DNA of 43,311 nt from Bacillus sp. FJAT-45037 (GTDB lineage: Bacteria > Bacillota > Bacilli > Bacillales > Bacillaceae_D), in NCBI RefSeq assembly GCF_002797325.1, contig NZ_KZ454938.1, positions 1 to 43,311 of the forward strand, given 5' to 3'. Below, in pieces: positions 34,999 through 43,311 of the stretch (position 1 is the first letter of the stretch; each line of letters starts with the position of its first letter). The notes beneath the pieces are model-generated. The model was not told the DNA's origin, did no database searches, and was given only the letters and a program-made list of their open reading frames with translations. A program made the position numbers and the translations under genes.

Positions 34999-35958
34999 AT
35001 GCAAAAAATGACAAATCAAATAGAAGGTATCATTCAAAACATAGAGAAGGTCGTTGTTGGAAAGCGAAGCGAGATCGAACTCAGTTTAGTCGCTTTGTTT
35101 GCAGGTGGACATGTTTTACTTGAGGATGTACCAGGCGTTGGAAAGACAGTCATGGTTAAAGCAATTGCTCGTTCACTTGGTGCGGAATTTAAGCGAATTC
35201 AGTTCACGCCTGACTTACTACCATCTGATGTAACAGGTGTCTCTATTTATAATCAAAAGACGCAAAGTTTTGAATTTAAGACAGGGCCAATTATGGCAAA
35301 CGTCGTATTGGCTGATGAAATAAATCGCACGTCTCCAAAAACACAAGCCGCGTTGCTTGAGTCACTAGAGGAAGGACATGTCACAGTTGATGGAGATACC
35401 CTTCCGTTACCAACACCATTCTTTGTGATGGCTACACAAAATCCTATCGAATATGCAGGGACGTTCCCCTTACCAGAAGCGCAGCTTGATCGATTTCTTT
35501 TGAAAATCCAACTCGGTTATCCATCAGCAGTAGATGAGTTGGAAATATTAAAGCGTGTAGAGTATGGTCATCCTGTTGATCGAGTCGAGCCAGTTATGTC
35601 GGTTGATCACGTCATAGCTATTCAAAAGAAAGTAGCTGAGGTGATTGTTGAGGATTCTCTAAAGAGTTATATCATCGATCTCGTCCAAGCTACAAGAAGT
35701 CATATAGCTGTGGAGTTAGGAGTCAGTCCTCGTGGAGGGATTGCTCTTATGAAAGCCGCACAAGCATATGCCTTAATTAGAGGGAGAGATTATGTGATTC
35801 CAGATGACGTTAAACATGTTGCACGATGGACGATGGCTCATCGCATTATCTTGTCGCCAGAAGCTCGGATGTCTGATATGACCGTAGAATCTGTGATTGG
35901 TGATGTATTAGAAGATGTAAGGATCCCTGTGCATAGAAACAAGGTGACGTCGTTGTGA
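34999..35958 (+). CDS. MoxR-family AAA+ ATPase
   Basis: 319 residues from ATG 34999, with GGAGG upstream; an in-frame GTG at 34978 is less likely. Walker A PGVGKT with K49, Walker B VVLADEINR, sensor 1 ATQNP (FVMATQNPIEYAGTFPLPEAQ), and the C-terminal lid. MoxR ATPases act as chaperone-like remodellers together with neighbouring DUF58 and transglutaminase-like membrane proteins. First gene of a three-gene operon; it overlaps the next by GTGA. Confidence 0.92.
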   Translation: MQKMTNQIEGIIQNIEKVVVGKRSEIELSLVALFAGGHVLLEDVPGVGKTVMVKAIARSLGAEFKRIQFTPDLLPSDVTGVSIYNQKTQSFEFKTGPIMANVVLADEINRTSPKTQAALLESLEEGHVTVDGDTLPLPTPFFVMATQNPIEYAGTFPLPEAQLDRFLLKIQLGYPSAVDELEILKRVEYGHPVDRVEPVMSVDHVIAIQKKVAEVIVEDSLKSYIIDLVQATRSHIAVELGVSPRGGIALMKAAQAYALIRGRDYVIPDDVKHVARWTMAHRIILSPEARMSDMTVESVIGDVLEDVRIPVHRNKVTSL

Positions 35959-37115
35959 GGGGACAAGCCTTCCGCAATGCCAAATCGATAACTAAAATAG
36001 TTATGATTGGATTGGTTTTAGTTATTTCTTATGTGTACGCCATGTTCCAAGGGGGATTTGTGAGCTGGTTTCTTCTTTTAAGTGTTGTTGCGACGATTAT
36101 GATAACTGTGTTGATGGCTTTGAGTACTTTAAAGGGATTTAAGGTGGAACGCCACTTATCCGGCCAACGTTTAAAGTCGGGAGATACGCTTGGTGTAGAA
36201 GTTATTGTGAAAAAACATCGGCTTCATCCGTTTTTTTATGTGAGCGTGGAAGATCAGGTGCCAGAAGCAGGGCAAGTTCAGTTCCACAAAGCTTTGTTTT
36301 TCTTTTCGTTTGCTAAAGAACTTCGTTTTCAATACAAAATTAAAAATGTTAAACGAGGCGAGCATCAATGGCAAGAGACAGAACTCGTTTTTGGTGATTT
36401 ACTTGGCATTTTTGAAAGGAGAGTGCGAGTACATCACGATTCTAGTTTTCTAGTCTACCCAACTTACGCAGAGCTAGATCAGTTACCGGAAACGATGGGG
36501 ACTCATGTAAAAGAAGGGATGAAATCTCATATGGGTGGTGAGGAAGAAAGGTCACTTGCAGGTGTTCGTGGCTATGTACCAGGTGATCGAATGACAAGCA
36601 TTGACTGGAAGCAATCAGCTAGAACATCAAAATTGATGACAAAGGAATTTGAAACATACCAACATGAGGGTGTCGTCATTCTGTTTGATCCTTATTTAAA
36701 ACGTGGAAGTGAAGCGGTTTTTGAACGATCCATCACACTTGCGGCCTCGCTCACTGCTACAGCGGTGAAAATCAACCCCAGAGTAACATTTTCAATTAGG
36801 ACAAGTAACTGGAAATCTTATGATGTATCGCGACATCAGATGCATCAGGTCCTCCACCTGTTAGCAAAGGTTAAACGTTCAGACGTTGCATTGCCATCTA
36901 TCCATAGGAAGTATCGTGAGTGGAAAGGGAAGACGGTATATGTCGTTTGTGCAGAGCTAGATGAGGACATGATCAGTGCCTTTGAAGTGATGAAGAAACA
37001 ACAAGTGACTGTTCAAGTATGCTTAGTGGGTGAAGGTCATTATGATTTTGGTAGTTTACAAGAGCTCAGGCGAAAAGGAATCTTTCCACAAGAGATTCGC
37101 ATGAGTCATATATAG
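35955..37115 (+). CDS. DUF58 domain protein
   Basis: 386 residues, GTG start overlapping the moxR stop. Two N-terminal membrane helices (about 14-60), then a soluble part with the DUF58 signature VRGYVPGDRMTSIDWKQSAR (about 205-224) and a vWA-like fold with VVILFDPYL. Standard MoxR partner in bacilli (YeaD-type). Role unknown, probably envelope-related. Confidence 0.9.
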   Translation: MRGQAFRNAKSITKIVMIGLVLVISYVYAMFQGGFVSWFLLLSVVATIMITVLMALSTLKGFKVERHLSGQRLKSGDTLGVEVIVKKHRLHPFFYVSVEDQVPEAGQVQFHKALFFFSFAKELRFQYKIKNVKRGEHQWQETELVFGDLLGIFERRVRVHHDSSFLVYPTYAELDQLPETMGTHVKEGMKSHMGGEEERSLAGVRGYVPGDRMTSIDWKQSARTSKLMTKEFETYQHEGVVILFDPYLKRGSEAVFERSITLAASLTATAVKINPRVTFSIRTSNWKSYDVSRHQMHQVLHLLAKVKRSDVALPSIHRKYREWKGKTVYVVCAELDEDMISAFEVMKKQQVTVQVCLVGEGHYDFGSLQELRRKGIFPQEIRMSHI

Positions 37116-37117
37116 AG

Positions 37118-39319
37118 GTGATAACGCTGATAACGAATAGAAAACAAATCGATATAACACGTGACCTCTTTTTGTATGGTTTAAGTTTTATCTTATTACT
37201 TGAATGGCTTTGGCCGGTGCCTTATGTAACTGATACAGGATTTTTGCATGTCTTTGTGATGATGACGGCTGCGTTTTTTATTATCACCTTTTTACAGTTA
37301 CGAGTTTACTTTTCATTGCCTCTAAAAGTAGTAGCGATCATATTTGGGCTATTTTATGTTTTTGTAGAGGGCCCGCTTCTCTCCATGGAATGGGTAAGCT
37401 GGCTGCTAGCTGACTTTTTGACAAACATCGGCTTTGTCATGTCTGGTCAATGGGATGCGATGACCGATGTGTTTCGAAGCTTTCTGTTTTTTGCTTTGCT
37501 TGCCATTATGAGTTACCTTCTATTTTATTGGACGGTCTATGCACGGCGGATTCTTTTCTTTCTCGTGTTTACGGTCATTTATATAACTGTTATTGATACT
37601 TTCACTGTTTACGATGCAACGTATGCCATCATCCGCATTTTTATTATTGGATGCTTGTTGCTTGGGTTCGTCACTCTTTATCGCATGATCGAAAAAGATC
37701 GTTGGAATAATGTGCCGGCTTGGTTGCCCGTGAGAATAGCCTCTTTGCTGTTAGTACTCATTGCGGTAGCAGGAGCGATAGGATTTCTAGCTCCTAAGCC
37801 AGAACCACAGTGGTCGGATCCAATTCCTTATGTCAAAGCCGCGTTAGGAATAGATGATCCTTCAGGCCAAGGCGGGGGAGAAGGTGTTCAGCGAATTGGT
37901 TACGGTGACAATGATGAAGAACTCGGTGGGGGATTTGTCGACGACCAAACACCGCTTTTCTATGCGGCGGTGGAAGAAGGGCGATATTGGCGAGGTGAGA
38001 CAAAGGATTTTTATACAGGTAGAGGATGGGAAGTAACCACTCCACCAACGCCAGCGGGCGAAATGAGTATAGACGATCTTCAGTCGGGTGGAGCAACATT
38101 CACGCTAGGGCGAACAGAGGTAGCCTTTGCTGATGAAGCATCACGGAATTATCCTCATCTCTTTTATCCAGGTACGCTGTTATCAGAAACGGTGAATGAA
38201 GAGACGGAAATTATTCGTGATTTGTTTACAGAGAGAGCAGATACATTTCGTAACGAAGGATCAATTGAACTTGTGAATTATTCAATTGAGTATGCAAATC
38301 CTACGTTCGATATTGAGGGACTACGATCTGCTGATGAAGAAGAAAGTATGGAGATTGTCGATTACTATACGCAACTACCAGGTGATTTGCCAGATCGTGT
38401 CCATGAGCTAGCTGCGCAGTTAACTGAAGATCAAGAAACACGATATGATCAGGTAAGAGCGATTGAAGCGTATTTTCAGAGTCCTGAATTCACGTATGAA
38501 ACACAAGATGTTCCTGTACCTCAAGAGGATGAAGACTATGTTGATCAATTCTTATTCGAAACGCAAAGAGGATATTGTGATAACTTTTCTACTTCAATGG
38601 TTGTCCTCCTTCGGTCTAACGACATTCCTGCTAGATGGGTAAAAGGATTTACTGAAGGTGAGCCGGTCGATACGCTAGAAGATGACCGAGATGTCTATCA
38701 AGTGACGAATGGAAATGCTCATTCATGGGTTGAAGTGCATTTCCCAGGTGTAGGATGGGTACCGTTTGAGCCAACGAGAGGTTTTGATGCGACTTATGAA
38801 TTTGTTGAGACAGAAGAAGAGGGTTCAGAAGAGGAAGATGCGACGGAAGAAGGGGAAGAAGAGGACACAGAAGTAGAGGATGCTTTCGCTCACTTAGAGG
38901 ATTCAGGATCAGAGTCAACTAGCGGTTCAAGCGATGAGTCGAATTCGTCGTTTTCGATCACGAACTTCTTATTCTTAATAAGTTTAGTGGGGCTAGCCTT
39001 GTTAGGTGTGAAAGGTCGAAAAAGAATTGTTGGGTGGTTTACTTTACTCTACTTTAGTAAAAAGGCAGAAACGGAAGCTACCTTTTTAGAAGCATACGTT
39101 AAGTTAATGTGGTTCATTGGATTTATTGGATATAAGCGCCAAAATGGGGAGACACTTAGAGAATATGCGATTCGAATCGACCTTCTCCTTGGCGGTACGG
39201 ATATGATGACAATGACTGAAGAATACGAGCGGATTTACTATGGTAAGAAGGCTTCAAATGAGAGTTGGGGAATTTACAGAAAAAACTGGATTCGAGTAGT
39301 AAAGCAAATCAATTCTTGA
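37118..39319 (+). CDS. Transglutaminase-like membrane protein (YebA type)
   Basis: 733 residues. Six or so N-terminal helices (to about 230), an extracytoplasmic transglutaminase-core domain with catalytic C487 (RGYCDNFSTSM) and H535 (NAHSWVEV), the third position being in WVPFEPTRGF, where E stands before P. Then a strongly acidic linker (EEEGSEEEDATEEGEEE), a further helix near 610, and a DUF4129-like cytoplasmic end. The GTG at 37118 lacks a clear ribosome binding site (GAGGTG overlaps it), so the exact start is uncertain. Last gene of the moxR operon. Activity as protease or cross-linker is unproven. Confidence 0.88.
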   Translation: MITLITNRKQIDITRDLFLYGLSFILLLEWLWPVPYVTDTGFLHVFVMMTAAFFIITFLQLRVYFSLPLKVVAIIFGLFYVFVEGPLLSMEWVSWLLADFLTNIGFVMSGQWDAMTDVFRSFLFFALLAIMSYLLFYWTVYARRILFFLVFTVIYITVIDTFTVYDATYAIIRIFIIGCLLLGFVTLYRMIEKDRWNNVPAWLPVRIASLLLVLIAVAGAIGFLAPKPEPQWSDPIPYVKAALGIDDPSGQGGGEGVQRIGYGDNDEELGGGFVDDQTPLFYAAVEEGRYWRGETKDFYTGRGWEVTTPPTPAGEMSIDDLQSGGATFTLGRTEVAFADEASRNYPHLFYPGTLLSETVNEETEIIRDLFTERADTFRNEGSIELVNYSIEYANPTFDIEGLRSADEEESMEIVDYYTQLPGDLPDRVHELAAQLTEDQETRYDQVRAIEAYFQSPEFTYETQDVPVPQEDEDYVDQFLFETQRGYCDNFSTSMVVLLRSNDIPARWVKGFTEGEPVDTLEDDRDVYQVTNGNAHSWVEVHFPGVGWVPFEPTRGFDATYEFVETEEEGSEEEDATEEGEEEDTEVEDAFAHLEDSGSESTSGSSDESNSSFSITNFLFLISLVGLALLGVKGRKRIVGWFTLLYFSKKAETEATFLEAYVKLMWFIGFIGYKRQNGETLREYAIRIDLLLGGTDMMTMTEEYERIYYGKKASNESWGIYRKNWIRVVKQINS

Positions 39320-39377
39320 CCACGATATACTGGGTTGTTAAAATTAACCCGTGCTAAAAATGTGAATAGACTTTGAA

Positions 39378-39448
39378 CCTTCGTATATCCTTAGGAATAT
39401 GGCCTAAGAGTCTCTACCGGATTGCCGTAAATAATCTGACTATGAAGG
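39378..39448 (+). promoter_or_regulatory. Guanine riboswitch aptamer upstream of guaA
   Basis: Purine aptamer: P1 CCTTCGTA / TATGAAGG, P2 arms CTTAGG/CCTAAG, P3 with GCCGTAAAT loop, joining segments TATATCC, GTCTCTACC and CTGACTATG. The specificity base is C (GACTATG), which pairs with guanine, not adenine. Confidence 0.93.
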
Positions 39449-39490
39449 CAGGATTAGTGTAGCTAGAATTCTGCCTTTGTACGTTTTTTT
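39445..39490 (+). terminator. Riboswitch-controlled terminator of guaA
   Basis: Stem AAGGCAGGATT / AATTCTGCCTT (one G-T pair), then TGTACG and seven T. Its 5' arm includes the 3' strand of aptamer P1 (GAAGG), so P1 and terminator folding are linked. Confidence 0.75.
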
Positions 39491-39564
39491 GACGACGGGT
39501 GAATTCTGGCTTTTTCTATATAACGAAGGTTACTTTGAATCTGACTAAGCAAAGGGTGGGTAAC

Positions 39565-41106
39565 ATGAAAGAATTAAACCAAGAAATGATCGTTGTCCTT
39601 GACTTTGGTGGACAATACAACCAACTAATCACACGTCGTATTCGTGATCTAGGTGTATACAGTGAGCTTCATTCTAGCAAGTTAACAGCTGAGGAAATTA
39701 AAGAAATGAATCCTAAAGGCATCATCTTCTCAGGGGGGCCGAATAGTGCCTATGCAGAAGGAGCACCTCAAGTAGACCAGGCGATCTTTGATTTAGGGAT
39801 TCCGATCTTTGGTATTTGCTACGGAATGCAATTAATGACACAACATTTCGGTGGAAAAGTAGAAGCGGCGAATCACCGTGAGTACGGAAAAGCACTCATT
39901 AAGATTGAAAACCAGTCAGATATCTTTAAAGGGTTACCAATTGAACAGTCTGTTTGGATGAGTCATGGTGATCTCATTATTGCACCTCCAGAAGGATTTG
40001 TTGTTGATGCGTTTAACCCATCATGCCCAGTCGCTGCGATGAGTAATGAAGAGCGTCATTTATACGGAGTTCAGTTCCACCCAGAAGTTCGTCATTCTGA
40101 ATTTGGGAATGATATGCTTAAAAACTTTGCATTTGAGATTTGTCAATGTAAGGGTGAATGGTCGATGGAGAACTTCATTGAAGTAGAGATGGAGAAGATT
40201 CGTGAGCTAGTTGGTGACAAGAAGGTCCTATGTGCACTAAGTGGTGGAGTAGATTCTTCAGTTGTAGCGGTGCTGCTTCATCAAGCAATCGGTGACCAGT
40301 TGACGTGTATGTTTATTGATCATGGTCTTCTACGTAAAGATGAAGCAGAAGGCGTCATGAAAACCTTCAGCGAAGGCTTTAACATGAACGTGATTAAAAT
40401 TGATGCTCAAGAGCGTTTCCTTTCGAAGCTTAAGGGTGTATCTGACCCAGAAGAAAAACGTAAAATTATCGGGAATGAGTTTATCTATGTTTTTGAAGAA
40501 GAGACAAGTCAGTTAACAGATATGAACTTCCTTGCTCAAGGTACCCTTTACACTGATATTATTGAAAGTGGTACAGATACAGCTCAAACAATTAAATCTC
40601 ACCACAATGTAGGTGGATTACCTGAAGATATGAAGTTTAAGTTGATTGAGCCGTTAAATACATTATTTAAAGATGAAGTACGTGAGTTAGGTTCTGAGCT
40701 AGGAATCCCAGATGAGATTGTATGGCGTCAACCTTTCCCAGGTCCAGGACTAGGGATCCGCGTCCTTGGAGAAATCACCGACGAGAAGCTTGAGATTGTA
40801 CGTGAGTCGGATGCGATCTTACGTGAAGAGATTAAAAAAGCTGGTTTAGATCGTGAAATCTGGCAGTATTTCACGGCGCTTCCTAACATGCGAAGTGTTG
40901 GTGTCATGGGAGATGCGCGCACATACGATTATACAGTCGGAATTCGTGCGGTGACGTCTATTGATGGCATGACTTCAGACTGGGCTCGTATTCCTTGGGA
41001 TGTTCTTGAGATCATCTCCACGCGTATCGTAAATGAAGTAAAACATGTAAACCGAGTGGTGTATGATGTAACATCTAAGCCGCCAGCAACAATTGAGTGG
41101 GAATAA
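39565..41106 (+). CDS. guaA: GMP synthase (glutamine-hydrolysing)
   Basis: 513 residues from ATG 39565 (upstream AAAGGGTGGG); earlier in-frame codons fall in the riboswitch leader. It aminates XMP to GMP. The glutamine amidotransferase domain has the triad C85 (GICYGMQ), H172 and E174 (QFHPEV); the ATP pyrophosphatase loop ALSGGVDSS is at 224-232; the dimerisation domain ends [18 protein letters not shown]. Guanine-riboswitch control as in bacilli. Confidence 0.97.
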   Translation: MKELNQEMIVVLDFGGQYNQLITRRIRDLGVYSELHSSKLTAEEIKEMNPKGIIFSGGPNSAYAEGAPQVDQAIFDLGIPIFGICYGMQLMTQHFGGKVEAANHREYGKALIKIENQSDIFKGLPIEQSVWMSHGDLIIAPPEGFVVDAFNPSCPVAAMSNEERHLYGVQFHPEVRHSEFGNDMLKNFAFEICQCKGEWSMENFIEVEMEKIRELVGDKKVLCALSGGVDSSVVAVLLHQAIGDQLTCMFIDHGLLRKDEAEGVMKTFSEGFNMNVIKIDAQERFLSKLKGVSDPEEKRKIIGNEFIYVFEEETSQLTDMNFLAQGTLYTDIIESGTDTAQTIKSHHNVGGLPEDMKFKLIEPLNTLFKDEVRELGSELGIPDEIVWRQPFPGPGLGIRVLGEITDEKLEIVRESDAILREEIKKAGLDREIWQYFTALPNMRSVGVMGDARTYDYTVGIRAVTSIDGMTSDWARIPWDVLEIISTRIVNEVKHVNRVVYDVTSKPPATIEWE

Positions 41107-41208
41107 ACGAACGAAATAAGAACTTTAATTAAAAATGTTCGGAAATAAGATTGACAAACACAGACCTGATTGATAGACTTCTTTATAGATAAATAAAGAA
41201 CGTCATTT

Positions 41209-41277
41209 CGTATAACTGCAGGAATAAGGCCTGCGAGTCTCTACCAAGCTACCGTAAATAGCTTGACTACGTAAATT
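41209..41277 (+). promoter_or_regulatory. Guanine riboswitch aptamer upstream of pbuG
   Basis: Second purine aptamer: TTTCGTATAA, P2 TGCAGG/CCTGCG, GTCTCTACC, P3 with ACCGTAAAT loop, CTTGACTACG. The specificity base is again C (GACTACG), so guanine. P1 is imperfect (ATTTCGTA / TACGTAAAT with a bulge). Confidence 0.9.
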
Positions 41278-41328
41278 CAGGTTCTCTCCTAGGTATAGTT
41301 CTAGGGGGGCATGTATTTATAAGTGGTT

Positions 41329-41363
41329 AAGCTTTGGGTAGATTGTTACTCAAAGCTTTTTTG
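41329..41363 (+). terminator. Riboswitch-controlled terminator of pbuG
   Basis: Stem AAGCTTTG / CAAAGCTT extended by inner pairs, followed by six T, 45 bases before the pbuG start. Confidence 0.8.
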
Positions 41364-41408
41364 TTATGACGACGTGACGATTTCATTTTAATCATGGGGG
41401 AAAAGAAA

Positions 41409-42710
41409 ATGGATCGTTTTTTTGGATTTAAAGAAAGCGGAACGACATATCGTAGGGAAACAGTAGCGGGTGTGACAACCTTTTTAGCAATGGCGTATAT
41501 TCTATTTGTAAACCCGCTTATCTTATCGGATGCAGGGATGGATATCGGGGCGATATTTACAGCTACAGCATTAGCCGCGGCAATTGGTACATTAATCATG
41601 GGGGTTGCAGCTAATTATCCGATCGCCCTCGCCCCTGGAATGGGTTTGAATGCATTCTTTGCTTATTCTGTTGTTCTTGGGATGGGTATTGATTGGCAAG
41701 TTGCGTTGTTTGGTGTGTTTATGTCTGGTATTATCTTTATCTTTATTACTATTTTTCGGATTCGTGAGTTAATCATTAATGCGATTCCTGCTGAAATGAA
41801 ATACGCAGCAGCAGCGGGTATTGGTTTGTTTATTGCATTTATCGGATTGAAGAATGCTGGAGTTGTCGTACCTTATGAAGCGACAGCTGTAACGTTAGGC
41901 GATATGACAGCGGGCCCAACGCTTCTAGCATTATTTGGTCTTGTTGTGACAGTTATCTTTATGGTAAGGGGATACAAAGGCGGGATCTTCTACGGAATGA
42001 TCATTACGTCGCTTGCTGGGATTGCGACAGGGATCATTGGAATGCCAAGCCAGATTGTTGGTTCTATTCCAAGTCTTGCACCAACGTTCGGTCAAGCATT
42101 TGCGATTGATTGGTCAACGGTATTCACTATTCAACTATTAGTCGTCATCTTAACGTTCTTATTTGTAGATTTCTTTGATACAGCAGGTACATTATATGCG
42201 GTTGCGAACCAAGCTGGGTTTGTGAAAGATAATAAGTTGCCAAGAGCAGGCAAAGCGCTCTTGGCTGACTCAAGCGCCACATCAATCGGAGCGATTCTTG
42301 GTACGTCAACTACTACAGCATATATCGAATCTTCATCAGGTGTTGCTGCAGGCGGGCGAACTGGTTTTACGTCCGTAGTAACAGCGGGATTATTCCTAGT
42401 TGCACTCTTCTTCTCTCCGTTACTAGCAGTTGTGACAGAACAAGTAACAGCACCTGCGTTAATTATTGTTGGTGTGCTCATGGCTTCATCACTTGGATTG
42501 ATTGACTGGAAAAAATTTGAGATTGCTGTACCGGCATTTTTAACGATTATAGCGATGCCGCTTACGTACAGTATCGCAACGGGAATTGCACTTGGTTTTA
42601 TTATGTACCCGATCACGATGCTCTTTAAAGGTAGAGGAAAAGAAGTCCACCCAATTATGTACGGATTATTCTTCGTATTCCTTGCTTACTTCTTGTTCTT
42701 AACTGAATAG
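41409..42710 (+). CDS. pbuG: Guanine/hypoxanthine permease
   Basis: 433 residues from ATG 41409, giving the family N-terminus MDRFFGFKESGTTYRRE; the ATG at 41394 has no ribosome binding site, while GGGGGAAAAG lies before 41409. NCS2/AzgA-type purine transporter with about 12-14 helices; family motifs GMGLNAFFAY, FVDFFDTAGTLYAVA and SSATSIGAILGTSTTTAYIESSSGVAAGG (split across neighbouring helices). Uptake of guanine and hypoxanthine fits its guanine riboswitch. Confidence 0.95.
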   Translation: MDRFFGFKESGTTYRRETVAGVTTFLAMAYILFVNPLILSDAGMDIGAIFTATALAAAIGTLIMGVAANYPIALAPGMGLNAFFAYSVVLGMGIDWQVALFGVFMSGIIFIFITIFRIRELIINAIPAEMKYAAAAGIGLFIAFIGLKNAGVVVPYEATAVTLGDMTAGPTLLALFGLVVTVIFMVRGYKGGIFYGMIITSLAGIATGIIGMPSQIVGSIPSLAPTFGQAFAIDWSTVFTIQLLVVILTFLFVDFFDTAGTLYAVANQAGFVKDNKLPRAGKALLADSSATSIGAILGTSTTTAYIESSSGVAAGGRTGFTSVVTAGLFLVALFFSPLLAVVTEQVTAPALIIVGVLMASSLGLIDWKKFEIAVPAFLTIIAMPLTYSIATGIALGFIMYPITMLFKGRGKEVHPIMYGLFFVFLAYFLFLTE

Positions 42711-42720
42711 CAACTATCGA

Positions 42721-42748
42721 AGACTTACTCTTTAGAGTGGGTCTTTTT
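42721..42748 (+). terminator. Terminator after pbuG
   Basis: Stem AGACTTACTCT / AGAGTGGGTCT with a TT loop, then TTTCTTTT. Confidence 0.85.
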
Positions 42749-42876
42749 CTTTTGCTGGTGTTTTTTCGTTGTGAACAGCTATTCGGTAATGTTGGTTTTT
42801 ATTCGATAGGGTGAAGATGAAAAGGTAGTAGTTATAGAGGGAATAAAAATTTATTCATTCTATTGTTGTTTTTGTA

Positions 42877-42905
42877 TTGACGGTTGTCTGATGTTGCTGT
42901 AAAAT
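42877..42905 (+). promoter_or_regulatory. rRNA operon promoter P1
   Basis: TTGACG (42877-42882), 17-base spacer, TAAAAT (42900-42905). Confidence 0.8.
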
Positions 42906-42962
42906 TATAACTCGTTGCTAGGAAAAGCAACACAGCAACAAAAAAACATTTTTAAAAAGTTG

Positions 42963-42991
42963 TTGACTTTTGAATCTGAGATTGATAAGAT
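42963..42991 (+). promoter_or_regulatory. rRNA operon promoter P2
   Basis: TTGACT (42963-42968), 17-base spacer, TAAGAT (42986-42991). The leader that follows contains TTCTTTGAAAACTGAAC, the boxA-type antitermination region before Bacillus 16S genes. The stretch 42992-43108 is leader, not coding. Confidence 0.8.
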
Positions 42992-43108
42992 AATAAAGTC
43001 GCTAACAACGACACAACAAAAACGTTCTTTGAAAACTGAACAAAAGCCAAGCGAAAAAATGAGATACATGATATCTCGTCAATGTTTTATTTTGAGCAAT
43101 CAAACACT

Positions 43109-43311
43109 TTTATGGAGAGTTTGATCCTGGCTCAGGACGAACGCTGGCGGCGTGCCTAATACATGCAAGTCGAGCGGATCAAAGGGAGCTTGCTCCCTTT
43201 GATTAGCGGCGGACGGGTGAGTAACACGTGGGCAACCTACCTATAAGATTGGGATAACTCCGGGAAACCGGGGCTAATACCGGGTAATCCGTTTCTCCTC
43301 ATGGAGGGACG
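43109..43311 (+). rRNA. rrs: 16S ribosomal RNA, 5' part
   Basis: Begins near TTTATGGAGAGTTTGATCCT and runs off the window after about 200 bases. GACGAACGCTGGCGGCGTGC and GCGGACGGGTGAGTAACACG are canonical, and the V1/V2 sequence is Bacillaceae-like. Confidence 0.97.

Noticed and set aside
42915-43124. An open frame of 69 codons running from the rRNA leader into 16S rRNA
   Set aside because: It covers the rrn promoter P2, the boxA leader and the 16S start, and has no credible ribosome binding site.

Overview
The window reads as the chromosome of a Bacillaceae bacterium, probably an alkaliphilic or halotolerant Bacillus relative. The gene order (rRNA end, thiL, tsaE-tsaB-rimI-tsaD, ydiF, rex, tatAy-tatCy, ydiK/ydiL, groES-groEL, later guaA, pbuG, next rRNA operon) follows the segment between rrnD and rrnE of Bacillus subtilis. 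Two genes of the futalosine menaquinone route (mqnB, mqnD) replace what B. subtilis does with menFDHBEC; this is known from alkaliphiles such as B. halodurans. The species cannot be fixed from the 200 bases of 16S present.

Layout. 1-2210: end of an rRNA operon (5S), a PLP-dependent Cys/Met lyase, then a separate 5S plus initiator tRNA unit with its own promoter. 2235-5862: thiL and the t6A tRNA-modification genes as a tight operon. 5947-6130: a cluster of nine DnaA boxes. 6161-10692: two membrane proteins and, convergent to them, an ABC-F ATPase. 10916-12562: the redox repressor rex and the Tat translocase. 12621-14203: an efflux pump preceded by a pair of palindromic operators and a 25-codon leader ORF. 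14242-16886: cytochrome bd oxidase cydA-cydB with the 33-residue subunit cydS and a Rex/Fnr-like operator. 17117-18651: a lipoprotein and ydiK/ydiL. 18822-20902: CIRCE-controlled groES-groEL.

20887-29925 is the accessory part. A 17-base copy of the groEL 3' end recurs at 29909-29925, and paired integrase-arm-like repeats (GCTAAC, 11-base period) lie just inside both ends. The roughly 9 kb between looks like an integrated island that has lost its integrase. It carries a dead IS1182-like transposase and an AT-rich cargo: a NarL-type two-component pair, a membrane protein with an HD-GYP-like domain lacking its metal-site residues, a zinc-ribbon protein, an ER-type (SipW-like) signal peptidase, a TasA/camelysin-like fibre protein and a second secreted protein with an acidic tail. 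I read this as a self-contained surface-fibre (biofilm-matrix type) module. A third arm-like pair beyond the right end suggests the remains of a second element at the same site.

30184-34828: small hypothetical and stress-type proteins (one with a good SigB promoter), an exported rhodanese, mqnB-mqnD, and a Gly/Tyr/Pro-rich small protein whose promoter carries the same operator pair, with the same 52-base spacing, as the efflux pump. 34999-39319: MoxR-DUF58-transglutaminase operon. 39378-42710: guaA and pbuG, each behind a guanine riboswitch. 42877-43311: tandem rRNA promoters, leader and the start of 16S rRNA.
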